Assembly: GCF_012985205.1 (NCBI RefSeq)
Contig: NZ_JABEKS010000001.1
Location: 1,736,001 to 1,800,000 of the forward strand
Direction of reading: 5' to 3'
Length of the DNA: 64,000 nt
Source: Planctomonas sp. JC2975
Lineage (GTDB): Bacteria > Actinomycetota > Actinomycetes > Actinomycetales > Microbacteriaceae
Shown: one piece after another, positions 27,841 through 37,084 of the stretch
Numbering within the stretch: the stretch's first letter is position 1
Layout of the letters: each line of letters opens with the position of its first letter
Position numbers and translations under genes: made by a program
The notes under the pieces: generated by a model
Told to the model about the DNA's origin: nothing
The model's database searches: none
The model's input: the letters and a program-made list of their open reading frames with translations, nothing else

Positions 27841-28791
27841 ATGGCAACGAACGGCACGGCGCAGTCTGCCCAGATCTCCCCGTTCGTCGAACTGGATCGC
27901 TCGGACTGGGCCGAACTCGCCCCCAGCACGCCTCAGCCCCTCTCCGAAACGGAGATCGTGCAGCTGCGCGGGCTGGGCGATCCGCTCGACATCCGCGAGG
28001 TCGCAGAGGTCTACCTGCCGATCAGCCGTCTGGTCAGCATGTACGCAACCGGCACGCAGCGCCTGCACCGTGCGACGAGCGACTTCCTCGGTGAGCGCGC
28101 GGCGAAGACGCCGTTCGTGATCGGCGTGGCTGGATCCGTCGCCGTCGGCAAGTCCACGACCGCTCGCCTCCTGCGCGAGCTGCTGAGCCGCTGGCCGGCG
28201 ACCCCGAACGTTCAGCTCGTCACGACCGACGGATTCCTGCTGCCCAACGCCGAGCTCGAACGTCGCGGACTGATGAGCCGCAAGGGATTCCCCGAGTCGT
28301 ACGACCGCCGCGCCCTGCTGCGCTTCGTCACGGCGGTGAAGAGCGGCGTCGAAGAGGTGCGCGCTCCGTTCTACTCACACCTCAGTTATGACATCGTGCC
28401 CGACGCGCAGGTCGTCGTCCGTCGCCCCGACGTGCTCATCGTCGAAGGTCTCAACGTGCTGCAGCCTGCCGGCGGCGGCAATCGGCTCGCGGTCAGCGAC
28501 CTCTTCGACTTCAGCGTCTACGTGGATGCCCGTGCCGGCGACATCGAGCGCTGGTACGTCGAGCGATTCCTGAAGCTGCAGCGCGGCGCGTTCGCCGATC
28601 CGAAGTCGTACTTCCATCGGTATGCGCGGCTCACAGACGAGGAGGCCAGGGCGCAGGCACTGTCCATCTGGCACGCGATCAACGAGCCGAACCTGCTGCA
28701 GAACATCCGTCCGACCAGATCGCGCGCGAAGCTGGTGCTGCGCAAGGGCGGCGACCACACGGTGTCGTCGGTGCTGCTGCGCAAGCTCTGA
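27841..28791 (+). CDS. coaA: Pantothenate kinase, type I
   Basis: A 316-residue P-loop kinase that phosphorylates pantothenate, the first and regulated step of CoA synthesis. P-loop [12 protein letters not shown] at about residues 95-106, then [20 protein letters not shown]-type substrate region (motif TTDGFLLPN), HLSYDIVPD, and the C-terminal [15 protein letters not shown]. The ATG at 27841 gives the usual length; the frame is open upstream through the repeats but that part is not conserved. Divergent from glmS, convergent with the MATE gene. Confidence 0.96.
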   Translation: MATNGTAQSAQISPFVELDRSDWAELAPSTPQPLSETEIVQLRGLGDPLDIREVAEVYLPISRLVSMYATGTQRLHRATSDFLGERAAKTPFVIGVAGSVAVGKSTTARLLRELLSRWPATPNVQLVTTDGFLLPNAELERRGLMSRKGFPESYDRRALLRFVTAVKSGVEEVRAPFYSHLSYDIVPDAQVVVRRPDVLIVEGLNVLQPAGGGNRLAVSDLFDFSVYVDARAGDIERWYVERFLKLQRGAFADPKSYFHRYARLTDEEARAQALSIWHAINEPNLLQNIRPTRSRAKLVLRKGGDHTVSSVLLRKL

Positions 28792-28845
28792 GCGAGGGAC
28801 GCCCGTGTTTGCCATCGGCGTGGCAACGCAGCGGCGACGTGCGAT

Positions 28846-30357
28846 TCAGCGGACCGTCGAACGCTTCGCGCCACGCTTCCCACGGCGGCGCTGCGCCGAG
28901 CGCACGATGTCCATCGGCGCCTGCACCGGGATCGCACCGGTGACCACCGCATCCACCGTCATCGAGCCCTCCACCGGCCCGATCACCGCGATCGGTGTGG
29001 TGGGCGTGGCGGTGCGCGGTTCGACGCGCATCCTGCCGAGCCGGCGATGTTCACGCACGTACGCCGGAATGAGGAGCACCGTCGCGCCGAGCCACGCGAG
29101 CGGATTGCTCCATACGACCCCGACGAAGCCGAAGGCGGCACCGAGGGCGAGTGCCGCCACGACGCGCATGGCGAGTTCGATGACGCCGGTGATCGTCGGA
29201 ACAAGGGTGTGACCGAGCCCCTGCAGCGCTCCGCGCAAGACGAAGAGCACACCGAGTGACGAGTACAGGAAGCCGTTGACGGTGAGCATGGTCGCGGCGT
29301 TGGCGACGACCTCATCGGATCCCTGTCCGACGAAGAGCCTGACGATGTGCGCACCGAATGCGATGAGGATCGCACCGAGCACCAGGGCGGCACCGATCGA
29401 GATCCAGATCGCCTGGACGACGCCGCGACGGATCCGATCCGGACGGCGTCCGCCGAGGTTCTGCGCTGCGAACATCGAGACAGCGAGCCCGATGGACTGG
29501 AGCAGCGCGACAGCGAGGGAGTCCACGCGGGACGCCGTCGTGTAGGAGGCGACGGCGCCCGCACCCAATTCGTTGAGTGCCACCTGCACCGTGAGCGTGC
29601 CGATCGCGATGATCGAGGCCTGGAAACCCATCGGCAGGCCGACGCGCAGGTGCTCCGACACCTCGGCCCGCACGAATCGCCAGTCCTGACGCCGCACGTG
29701 GAGCACGGGAAGTCGGCGACGCACGTACTCGAGGCACAGCAGCACCGAGACCGCCTGCGCGACGACTGTGGCGAACGCTGCGCCGGCGACGCCCCATCCG
29801 AGCACGCCGACCATGAGGATGACGAGACCGACGTTCAGCGCGCACGAGATGGTGAGGAAGACGAGCGGAGTGCGGGAGTCCCCTATGGCACGAATGATCG
29901 CCGACAGATAGTTGAAGAACATGACGGCGGAGGCCCCGAGGAAGCTCACCTGCGTGAACACCGTCGCCTCGGGCAGCAGCACCTCGGGCGTTTGAAGCAG
30001 GCGGAGCGCCGGACCCGCAAGCAGTGGCGCTGCAACGGTGAGCACGATGCTCATCGCACCCGTGAGTGTCGTGCCGATCGCCACCGACCGCCGCACGGCT
30101 GCGTGGTCGCGCGCACCGAACGCTTGCGCCGTGGGAATGGCGAAACCCGAGGTGACTCCCCACGCGAACCCGAGAAGGAGGAACAACAGGCTTCCGGTCG
30201 CGCCGACGGCGGCCAGCGAATCCACACCGAGGGTGCGGCCGACGACGATGGCGTCACCGATCTGATACAGCTGCTGCACGACGTTGCCGATGAGCAGCGG
30301 AACCGCGAAGACGAGGATGACGCGCCAGGGCGCGCCGGTGGTGAGAGTTCTGGCCAT
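28846..30357 (-). CDS. MATE family efflux transporter
   Basis: A 503-residue, twelve-helix transporter of the MATE/DinF superfamily, exporting drugs or metabolites by Na+ or H+ antiport. Typical segments are VVQQLYQIGDAIVVGRTLG in the first helix pair and the internal repeat near residue 240-300 (VGLPMGFQASIIAIGTLTVQ in part). About 55 C-terminal residues are hydrophilic and end in a cluster of Arg/Lys. ATG at 30355-30357 is preferred since the helices start immediately after it. The gene sits between glmM and coaA and is transcribed away from glmM's own orientation break. Confidence 0.85.
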   Translation of the reverse strand: MARTLTTGAPWRVILVFAVPLLIGNVVQQLYQIGDAIVVGRTLGVDSLAAVGATGSLLFLLLGFAWGVTSGFAIPTAQAFGARDHAAVRRSVAIGTTLTGAMSIVLTVAAPLLAGPALRLLQTPEVLLPEATVFTQVSFLGASAVMFFNYLSAIIRAIGDSRTPLVFLTISCALNVGLVILMVGVLGWGVAGAAFATVVAQAVSVLLCLEYVRRRLPVLHVRRQDWRFVRAEVSEHLRVGLPMGFQASIIAIGTLTVQVALNELGAGAVASYTTASRVDSLAVALLQSIGLAVSMFAAQNLGGRRPDRIRRGVVQAIWISIGAALVLGAILIAFGAHIVRLFVGQGSDEVVANAATMLTVNGFLYSSLGVLFVLRGALQGLGHTLVPTITGVIELAMRVVAALALGAAFGFVGVVWSNPLAWLGATVLLIPAYVREHRRLGRMRVEPRTATPTTPIAVIGPVEGSMTVDAVVTGAIPVQAPMDIVRSAQRRRGKRGAKRSTVR

Positions 30358-30680
30358 GGAGTTCTCGGGTGGGTGAAGTCGACGAAGAGTGAGGGTCACG
30401 ACACCGGAACGGCCGACGCGCAGCACCGAGCATATCGAATCGATTCGAACTTGTGCAGCACCGCGTTGCATCCAGACGGAGAATCGCCTCGACGCAGTTG
30501 CCCGCTCGACGTGGACGCGTCGGCTCCCCACGGACGCGACTTTGCGCGGACGCGTCGGCTTCACGCGGACGCGTCGGTTTCGCGCGAATGCTCAGCCTTC
30601 ACGCGAGCATGCAGGCTCCGCCGGGTCGCGGATTCAACGAGCCTTCGGTCACGACCCGCCGGCCACCGTCGGTGCAGCGG
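30358..30680. other. Gene-less stretch between glmM and the MATE gene
   Basis: 323 bases with no convincing gene. It should hold the MATE promoter and the end of the glmM transcript. The only structure seen is a degenerate tandem repeat at 30513-30604. Confidence 0.6.
30513..30604. repeat. Degenerate ~19-bp tandem repeat
   Basis: GGACGCG starts at 30513, 30532, 30548 and 30567, followed by a diverged unit at 30586; three of the four intervals are 19 bases. The best units read GGACGCGTCGGYTTCRCGC. Confidence 0.6.
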
Positions 30681-32042
30681 CTACAGAGAGAGCCGCACCC
30701 GCACCACCTCGGCGAGACTGTGGGCGTGCTGATCGGCCGTGGCCTGATCGGCGGCCTCCACCATAACCCGCACCATGGGCTCCGTACCGGAAGGCCGCAG
30801 CAGCACGCGGCCCGTCGACCCGAGCACTTCCTCCGCCTCGCGCACGGCCTCCGCGATGACCTCGTCATCGGCGAGCCGGTGGTGATCAACGCCCCGCACG
30901 TTGACGAGGATCTGCGGATACACCGTCATGCACGATGCGAGCTCGCTCAGCGACTTGCCCTTGCGCGCCATCTCGCTCACGAGCTGGAGACCGGTCAGGA
31001 TGCCGTCGCCCGTCGTCGCGAACTCGCTCATGATGACGTGACCGGATTGCTCCCCGCCGAGGGAGAATCCGCGCTCGTTCATCTTCTCGAGCACGTAGCG
31101 GTCGCCGACGCTCGTCTGAACGACGTCGATGCCGTTCTCCGCCATCGCCAGCCGCAGGCCGAGGTTGCTCATCACCGTGGTGACGAGGGTGTTCTCGTGC
31201 AGCTTGCCGCGCTCGGCCATGCTGAGCGCGAGGATCGCCATGATCTGGTCGCCGTCGACGATGGTGCCGTCGGCGTCCACGGCCAGGCAGCGATCCGCAT
31301 CGCCGTCGTGGGCGATGCCGACGTCCGCACCGGTCTCGACGACAGCAGCAGCGAGCTTGTCGAGGTGCGTCGAGCCGACACCGTCGTTGATGTTGATCCC
31401 GTCGGGATCGTCGCCGATCACGGTGACGCGGGCACCGGCATCCGTGAAGACCTCAGGAGAGATGCCGGCGGCAGCGCCGTTCGCGCAGTCGATCAGCACG
31501 TGGATGCCGTCGAGTCGGTGCGGCAGGCTGCCGAGCAGGTGCAGCACGTAGCGGTCCTCGGCATCCGCGAATCGGCGGATGCGTCCGACCTCAGCGCCGG
31601 TCGGCGTCAGCTTGGGCTTGCCGAGTGCGGCCTCGATGCGATCTTCGACGACATCGGGCAGCTTCGTGCCGCCCCTGGCGAAGATCTTGATCCCGTTGTC
31701 AGGGGCCGGGTTGTGGGACGCCGAGATCATGACGCCGAAGTCGGCGCCGATGTCGGCGATCAGGAAGGCGGCCGCCGGGGTCGGGATCACCCCGGCGTCG
31801 AGGACATCGACGCCGGAGCTCGCCAGACCTGCAGCGACCGCCGCCAGGAGGAATTCACCGGAGACCCGAGGATCTCGGGCGACGACCGCGACGGGTCGCT
31901 TGCCCTGGGCGCGGCGCGCCTCGGCGCTGCGCCCTTGCCCGAGCACGACGGCGGCGGCCTGAGCAACGCCCAGGGCCAGATCCGCCGTCAGCTGTCCGTT
32001 CGCGAGTCCGCGAACACCATCCGTACCGAAAAGGCGCGCCAT
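30681..32042 (-). CDS. glmM: Phosphoglucosamine mutase
   Basis: A 453-residue alpha-D-phosphohexomutase that isomerises glucosamine-6-P to glucosamine-1-P for UDP-GlcNAc. It has [11 protein letters not shown] at the N-terminus, the phosphoserine loop ISASHNP (Ser about 109), the Mg2+ loop DGDADRC, the sugar loop GGEQSGHVI, and the phosphate-binding RPSGTEP. A TAGGCT -10 box ten bases before the ATG lies in the 27-base gap to rpsI, so glmM may have its own promoter besides reading from rplM-rpsI. Confidence 0.97.
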   Translation of the reverse strand: MARLFGTDGVRGLANGQLTADLALGVAQAAAVVLGQGRSAEARRAQGKRPVAVVARDPRVSGEFLLAAVAAGLASSGVDVLDAGVIPTPAAAFLIADIGADFGVMISASHNPAPDNGIKIFARGGTKLPDVVEDRIEAALGKPKLTPTGAEVGRIRRFADAEDRYVLHLLGSLPHRLDGIHVLIDCANGAAAGISPEVFTDAGARVTVIGDDPDGININDGVGSTHLDKLAAAVVETGADVGIAHDGDADRCLAVDADGTIVDGDQIMAILALSMAERGKLHENTLVTTVMSNLGLRLAMAENGIDVVQTSVGDRYVLEKMNERGFSLGGEQSGHVIMSEFATTGDGILTGLQLVSEMARKGKSLSELASCMTVYPQILVNVRGVDHHRLADDEVIAEAVREAEEVLGSTGRVLLRPSGTEPMVRVMVEAADQATADQHAHSLAEVVRVRLSL

Positions 32043-32052
32043 ATGGGGATGC

Positions 32053-32058
32053 AGCCTA
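32053..32058 (-). promoter_or_regulatory. -10 box TAGGCT of glmM
   Basis: TAGGCT ten bases upstream of the glmM ATG, between rpsI and glmM; no ribosome site. Confidence 0.35.
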
Positions 32059-32069
32059 GAGCGGCGGGA

Positions 32070-32561
32070 TCAGCGCTTCGAGTACTGCGGGGCCTTGCGG
32101 GCCTTCTTGAGACCCGCCTTCTTGCGCTCGATCACACGCGCGTCGCGGCTGAGGAAGCCCGCCTTCTTGAGCGTGGGACGGTTGTTCTCGCGGTCGATCT
32201 CGTTCAGCGCGCGGGCGATCGCGAGGCGAAGGGCGCCTGCCTGGCCGGAGGGGCCACCGCCGGTGACGCGAGCGATCACGTCGTAGCTGCCGAGCAGGTC
32301 GAGCACCTTGAACGGGTCGGTGATGAGCTGCTGGTGCAGCTTGTTCGGGAAGTACTCGGCGAACTCACGGCGGTTGACCGTGAAGGTGCCGGAGCCCGGA
32401 ACGAGGCGCACGCGGGCGATGGCCTGCTTGCGACGGCCGACGGCCGCACCGGGAACGTTGAGAACGGCGCGGGGCGCTGCGGGCGCCTCGGTGGCCGGGG
32501 TTTCGGTCGTGAAGCTCTGCGGCACGTCCTGCGCCTCGAGCTGGTCGGAGATCTTCGCCAC
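32070..32561 (-). CDS. rpsI: Ribosomal protein uS9
   Basis: A 163-residue small-subunit protein whose basic C-terminal tail reaches the P-site tRNA. The S9 domain starts near residue 36 with [15 protein letters not shown] and includes [20 protein letters not shown]. It ends in RKAPQYSKR, the invariant SKR terminus. The first ~35 residues are a Thr/Pro/Ala-rich extension common in actinobacteria. Co-transcribed with rplM, 50 bases upstream. Confidence 0.97.
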   Translation of the reverse strand: MAKISDQLEAQDVPQSFTTETPATEAPAAPRAVLNVPGAAVGRRKQAIARVRLVPGSGTFTVNRREFAEYFPNKLHQQLITDPFKVLDLLGSYDVIARVTGGGPSGQAGALRLAIARALNEIDRENNRPTLKKAGFLSRDARVIERKKAGLKKARKAPQYSKR

Positions 32562-32611
32562 GATGGAATCTGTCCTTGTCTGAAGTCGAGAAGAGTTCTG
32601 GAGACCGGCGC

Positions 32612-33058
32612 TTACTGGGCGACCTGGTCGAAGGTGTAGGTCTTCGGCTGCTGAGCGGCGTGCGGGTGCTCGTTGCCCGTGTAGACCTTGAGCTTGCGCA
32701 GCTGCGCGCGGCCGATCGTGTTCTTCGGCAGCATGCCGCGAACGGCCTTCTCGACGGCGCGAACGGGGTTCTTCTCGAGAAGCTCGGAGTAGCTGGTGGC
32801 CTTGAGGCCGCCCGGGTAACCGGAGTGGCGGTAGGCCTTCTTCTGCAGCGCCTTCTGACCGGTCAGGGCGACCTTGTCGGCGTTGATGATGATGACGAAG
32901 TCACCGGTGTCGACGTGCGGAGCGAACGTCGGCTTGTTCTTGCCGCGCAGGATGGCGGCGGTGTGGCTGGCCAGACGGCCGAGCACGACATCGGTGGCGT
33001 CGATGATGATCCAGGCGCGCTGGATCTCGGATGCCTTGGGGCTGAAAGTGCGCGTCAC
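32612..33058 (-). CDS. rplM: Ribosomal protein uL13
   Basis: A 148-residue early-assembly large-subunit protein. The domain is complete, from [19 protein letters not shown] to the C-terminal [17 protein letters not shown] at 33056-33058 gives the family length; upstream codons in the same frame are part of a ~135-base untranslated leader. The promoter is at 33199-33228. It heads the rplM-rpsI operon. Confidence 0.96.
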   Translation of the reverse strand: MTRTFSPKASEIQRAWIIIDATDVVLGRLASHTAAILRGKNKPTFAPHVDTGDFVIIINADKVALTGQKALQKKAYRHSGYPGGLKATSYSELLEKNPVRAVEKAVRGMLPKNTIGRAQLRKLKVYTGNEHPHAAQQPKTYTFDQVAQ

Positions 33059-33198
33059 AGTAGTGGCTGCTTTCTTGATCGCGGTTGGGTTGGTCGTGAA
33101 TCCCGCTCCGGTGGGTGTTGCCGCATCGATGATTCGGTAACGCCCGGATGGAGGGCTCAACTACGGATGCCGCCGCAGTAGGCGGACACCAAGGTTCA

Positions 33199-33228
33199 AG
33201 CTTACCGGACGCCATCACGGTCGTCCAA
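33199..33228 (-). promoter_or_regulatory. rplM-rpsI promoter
   Basis: TTGGAC (33223-33228) and TAAGCT (33199-33204) are 18 bases apart on the minus strand. The predicted leader before the rplM GTG is about 135 bases. Confidence 0.55.
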
Positions 33229-33315
33229 TCGGCGTCGATGTCCGTCGCGACGATCGGCCACGCGACCTTTCCTGTCCGTTCACTCAGGAGCCACTGTCGG
33301 GTTCGATCTCGTACC

Positions 33316-33321
33316 TAGCTT
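33316..33321 (+). promoter_or_regulatory. -10 box TAGCTT of the nonulosonic acid operon
   Basis: TAGCTT ends six bases before the ATG at 33328; no ribosome site or clear -35 is visible. Confidence 0.4.
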
Positions 33322-33327
33322 GACCAC

Positions 33328-34758
33328 ATGCCGAGCCTCGAGCGCACCGTCGCCGTCATCCCCGCCAGGGCGGGATCCGTCGGCGTGCCCGGCAAGAACC
33401 TGCGCGACATCGGTGGCGTTCCGCTCGTGGCGCGGGCCGTCGCCACGGCACTGGCTGCGGCATCCGTCGACCGCGTCGTCGTGTCGACCGACGGTCTCGA
33501 GATCGCCGCGGTCGCCACCGAGGCCGGTGCGGATGTCATCATGCGGCCGGCCGCGCTCTCCACCGGCACGGCGTCGAGCGAGAGCGCCCTCACGCATGCG
33601 TTGGACGTGCTCGCCGAGCGCGGCATCGAGCCCGCGACCATCGTCTTCCTGCAGGCCACCAGCCCGTTCACTCGTCCGCGAGACATCGACGCCGCCGTCG
33701 AGCGCGTCCGCTCTGGCGAGCGCGATGTCGTCTTCGCGGCCGTCGAGACGCACACGTTCGTGTGGAGTCTCGATGGCGCAGGCCAGGCGCGGGGCGTGAA
33801 CCACGACCCCTCGTATCGTCCGATGCGTCAGGACCGGGAACCCCAGTACCAGGAGACGGGTGCGTTCTACGTGCTGGACGCCGCGGGGTTCCGGCGCACC
33901 GGCTACCGCTTCTTCGGCCGAGTCGGAGTCGCCGTGACTCCCGACGCCATCGACATCGACACGGAATACGACCTCCGTCTGGCAGACGCCGTCGCCCACC
34001 TCGCCGACGGTGACCCGTCGCTGCTTCCCGGCGCCGAATCCGTCCCCGCCCAGCCGGCGGGCGTTGCCACCAGGGCCGCCGCCACGGTCGGCTCCGCCTC
34101 CGGCGGTGCTGCTTCGGCGGGTGGTGCAGATCCGCTCGTGCCCGACCCCATGCCGGCTTCGGAGATCGGGAGTCGCGACCGACTCGCGCGTCCGCTCTGG
34201 GATCCGTCGAGCATGGCCGCCGAACTCGAGGCGGAGCTCGGCCAGGGTCTCAGCGAGGGCTTCAGCCCCGGCCCCGACTCCGACGACGACCTCGCGCTCA
34301 TCGAAGCGGTCGTCACCGACTTCGACGGCGTGCACACCGACGACCGCGTGCAGGTGGACCAGAACGGCGTCGAGTCCGTGACCGTGAACCGCAGGGACGG
34401 ACTGGGCGTGCGGATGCTGCGCGAAGCGGGCATCCCGGTGCTCATCCTCTCCACCGAGACGAACCCCGTCGTCGCGGCACGAGCCGCGAAGCTCGGCGTT
34501 CCCGTGCTGCAGGGCGTCGACGACAAGGCTGCGGCGCTGGACGACTGGGCCGCGGACGCCGGCATCCGTCTCGACCGCGTCGCCTACCTCGGCAACGACG
34601 TGAACGACCTGGGCGCGCTGCGAGCGGTCGGATGGCCGTTCGCCGTCGGCGACGCCCACCCGCGTGCGATCGCGGCATCGAGGCGAGTGCTCTCATCTCC
34701 CGGCGGTGCCGGTGCGGTGCGCGAACTCGCCGAACTCATCCTCGAACGGAAGGCCTGA
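33328..34758 (+). CDS. CMP-nonulosonate cytidylyltransferase fused to HAD phosphatase
   Basis: A 476-residue two-domain enzyme. Residues ~1-225 are a NeuA-type cytidylyltransferase (VIPARAGSVGVPGKNL near the N-terminus, LQATSPFTRPRDID, PQYQETGAFYV), which activates a sialic acid-like sugar with CTP. A ~90-residue Ala/Gly/Pro-rich linker follows. Residues ~325-476 are a KdsC-like HAD phosphatase with all four motifs: D331-F-D333, S375/T376, K400 and GNDVND at 422-427. So both activities look intact. A C-terminal HAD domain also occurs on animal CMP-sialate synthetase, where it is thought to be inactive. First gene of a tight three-gene operon. It may remove the phosphate from a nonulosonate 9-phosphate before activating the sugar. 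Confidence 0.85.
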   Translation: MPSLERTVAVIPARAGSVGVPGKNLRDIGGVPLVARAVATALAAASVDRVVVSTDGLEIAAVATEAGADVIMRPAALSTGTASSESALTHALDVLAERGIEPATIVFLQATSPFTRPRDIDAAVERVRSGERDVVFAAVETHTFVWSLDGAGQARGVNHDPSYRPMRQDREPQYQETGAFYVLDAAGFRRTGYRFFGRVGVAVTPDAIDIDTEYDLRLADAVAHLADGDPSLLPGAESVPAQPAGVATRAAATVGSASGGAASAGGADPLVPDPMPASEIGSRDRLARPLWDPSSMAAELEAELGQGLSEGFSPGPDSDDDLALIEAVVTDFDGVHTDDRVQVDQNGVESVTVNRRDGLGVRMLREAGIPVLILSTETNPVVAARAAKLGVPVLQGVDDKAAALDDWAADAGIRLDRVAYLGNDVNDLGALRAVGWPFAVGDAHPRAIAASRRVLSSPGGAGAVRELAELILERKA

Positions 34759-34760
34759 CC

Positions 34761-35642
34761 ATGACCGACACCTCTGTGCGCATCGGATCGAACCTGATCG
34801 GCGTCGGCGAGCCCGCCTACGTGATCGGCGAGATCGGCCTCAACCACAACGGCGATGTCGCCATCGCCAAGCGGCTCATCGACGTCGCGGCGGATGCCGG
34901 GGCGCAGGCCGTCAAGTTCCAGAAGCGCACTCCCGCTATCTCCACCCCCGAGCACATGAAGAACACGCCTCGGCAGACGCCGTGGGGCGAGATGACCTAC
35001 CTCGAGTACAGGTACCGGGTCGAGTTCGGCCGCGAGCAGTACGTGGAGCTCGGGGACTACGCCACGATGCGCGGGCTGGACTGGTTCGCCTCCCCGTGGG
35101 ACGTGCCGTCCGTCGAGTTCCTCGAGGATCTGAACGTGTGCGCCTTCAAGGTGGCGTCCGCGTCCGTGACGGATCTCGAGCTGCTCGCCGCGATCCGCGC
35201 CACCGGGAAGCCGGTGATCCTCTCAACGGGCATGTCGACGATGGAGCAGATCGACCGCGCGGTCGCCGCGCTCGACGGATCCCCGCTCGTCGTGCTGCAC
35301 GCCACGTCCACGTATCCGCTCCCGGCCGAGGAGGCCAACCTGCGGATGATCGCCACGCTGGGTGACCACTTCCCCGGCGTCCCGATCGGATACTCGGGCC
35401 ACGAGCCCGGACTCCAGATCTCCCTGGCGGCCGTCGCGCTCGGCGCGGTCGCTGTCGAGCGGCACATCACGCTGGATCGCACGATGTGGGGCAGCGACCA
35501 TGCGGCGTCTCTGGAGCCGCAGGGGCTGCAGCACCTGGTGCGCGACATCCGCGTCATCGAGAAGGCCATGGGCGACGGCGTGAAGCGAGTCTTCCCCGGT
35601 GAGCTCGCCCCGCTGGCCAAGCTGCGCCGGGTGGAGGCGTAG
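34761..35642 (+). CDS. NeuB-family nonulosonic acid synthase without SAF domain
   Basis: A 293-residue TIM-barrel enzyme that condenses phosphoenolpyruvate with a hexose or hexosamine derivative. It has the family motifs EIGLNHNGD, AVKFQKR, GYSGHEPG and ERHITLDRTMWGSDHAASL. It stops after the barrel: the C-terminal antifreeze-like SAF domain of canonical NeuB (about 340 residues) is absent. ATG two bases after the upstream stop, with GGAAGG as ribosome site. No NeuC epimerase is nearby, so ManNAc is not obviously the substrate; mannose-6-phosphate (giving Kdn-9-phosphate) is an alternative that fits the fused phosphatase. Confidence 0.88.
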   Translation: MTDTSVRIGSNLIGVGEPAYVIGEIGLNHNGDVAIAKRLIDVAADAGAQAVKFQKRTPAISTPEHMKNTPRQTPWGEMTYLEYRYRVEFGREQYVELGDYATMRGLDWFASPWDVPSVEFLEDLNVCAFKVASASVTDLELLAAIRATGKPVILSTGMSTMEQIDRAVAALDGSPLVVLHATSTYPLPAEEANLRMIATLGDHFPGVPIGYSGHEPGLQISLAAVALGAVAVERHITLDRTMWGSDHAASLEPQGLQHLVRDIRVIEKAMGDGVKRVFPGELAPLAKLRRVEA

Positions 35643-35645
35643 ACG

Positions 35646-37013
35646 GTGCCCCGCAGAATTCTCGGCATCGTCGATTCGGACTCCTTCGTCAAGTGGGGAG
35701 CGAGCCTGCTCTCGACGCTCCCGCCCGACTGGGAGACCTCCCTGGTCGCGGTCAACACGGCCGCAACGGCGAGCGACGCGCAGTTGGCCAGCGCACTGCG
35801 CGGGTCGACGGCGCCTGGCGAGCCGGCACTCCGCTCGCTCGACGGCACCGAGGTGGAACGCCTGCCGCGCGCGGAGATCATCGACCGGGTGCGCAGGCAG
35901 CAGCCCGACGCCGTACTCGTCGCGACGCGCGGACCCATCGCCGAGGTACTCATCGACGAGCTGGTCCGTCGTGTCCCGCGGCGCCCTGTGATCGTCACGG
36001 GGCTGCCCGGCATCTCCACCCCGGCGAAGTGGAAAGGTCTCTTCCTTCGCGCGCAGGCCGACCTCTTCGTGCTGCACAGCCATCGCGAGATCCGCGAGTA
36101 CCGCACGCTCGCCGCGGCGCACGACATGACTCACCGGTTCGGCCTGTCGACGTTGCCGTTCTTGCATGCCGCACGCAGCATACGAGGCGCAGAGCACCGC
36201 GACAGCATCGTGTTCGCCGCGCAGCCCACCGTTCCGGCGGGCATCGAGGCGAGGCGGATGCTCATGGGCTGGCTCGCCGAGACCGCGCGCGCGCATCCGC
36301 ACCTGCGCGTCGTCGTGAAAATCCGCGCCACGAGCGGCGAGGGGCAGACGCACAAGGAGCGGCATCCGTTCCCTGATCTCATGCCGGAGGATGCCCCTTC
36401 CAACCTGGTCGTCGAGACTGGATCCATGGGTGATCACCTCGCCCGCGCCGTCGGATTCGTCACGGTGAGCTCGACCGCCACCCTGGAGGCGATCGCGCAG
36501 GACGTTCCCGCTCTCGTGCTCGCAGACTTCGGCGTCAGCGGCAAGCTCATCAACGAGGTGTTCATGGGCAGCGGGCTGCTCGGCACCTCACGCGACCTCG
36601 TGGCCGGCAGGTTCAAGCGCGTGATCGACGGATGGCGTGAGGACAACTACTTCCATCCGTCAGCCGACGACGACTGGGCGCAGCAGTTGCAGATGCTGGT
36701 CGCGCTTCGCGAGGGACAGCGTCTCCCGGTGCGGCACGCTGTGCGGATCAGCCGCGGCGGACCGCTGCGCCGCGCATGGGAGCGCAAGCGCGCGTTCGGA
36801 CAGCACGACCACAGCGCGATCGGATACGTCGCACTCGCCGTCGGCACTCCGTTGCGCATCGCTCGCAATGCCGCCTACGCGGCGCTCCCCCACGTGAGCC
36901 GTGCGGAGCCTGTCGACACGCTCCTGCTATCGGAGTCCGACGAGGCGGCGTACGGCGAGCAGCCGTCGGGCGGCGAGACGCTCGTCACACCGGGCACGCA
37001 CGTCGCAGCGTGA
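35646..37013 (+). CDS. Putative glycosyltransferase, DUF6716-like
   Basis: A 455-residue protein I match, from memory, to the group annotated as DUF6716 putative glycosyltransferase. The fold looks GT-B-like: an N-terminal Rossmann half (RRILGIVDSDSFVKWGASLL) and a C-terminal half with VSSTATLEAIAQDVPALVLADFG, which resembles the acceptor/donor switch of CDP-glycerol or polysialic acid-type transferases. GTG starts three bases after the NeuB-like stop, so it is translationally linked. Context suggests it transfers or polymerises the CMP-activated nonulosonate made by the two upstream genes. Catalytic residues cannot be assigned by eye. Confidence 0.7.
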   Translation: MPRRILGIVDSDSFVKWGASLLSTLPPDWETSLVAVNTAATASDAQLASALRGSTAPGEPALRSLDGTEVERLPRAEIIDRVRRQQPDAVLVATRGPIAEVLIDELVRRVPRRPVIVTGLPGISTPAKWKGLFLRAQADLFVLHSHREIREYRTLAAAHDMTHRFGLSTLPFLHAARSIRGAEHRDSIVFAAQPTVPAGIEARRMLMGWLAETARAHPHLRVVVKIRATSGEGQTHKERHPFPDLMPEDAPSNLVVETGSMGDHLARAVGFVTVSSTATLEAIAQDVPALVLADFGVSGKLINEVFMGSGLLGTSRDLVAGRFKRVIDGWREDNYFHPSADDDWAQQLQMLVALREGQRLPVRHAVRISRGGPLRRAWERKRAFGQHDHSAIGYVALAVGTPLRIARNAAYAALPHVSRAEPVDTLLLSESDEAAYGEQPSGGETLVTPGTHVAA

Positions 37014-37084
37014 CGTCCGGGCGCGGTGTCTCAGGACTCCGGACCCGGTGAACGGAGCGAGCCGTTCCAGCTGATCGAGCACGC

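Noticed and set aside
27556-28068. Upstream extension of glmS
   Set aside because: GlmS needs Cys2 as N-terminal nucleophile, which fixes the start at 27555.
30513-30604. Possible CRISPR-like array
   Set aside because: Units are ~19 bases, degenerate and head-to-tail without spacers; no cas genes are present.
30453-32639. 728-codon plus-strand open frame
   Set aside because: Antisense to glmM and part of rpsI; composition is shadow-like and no motif is present.
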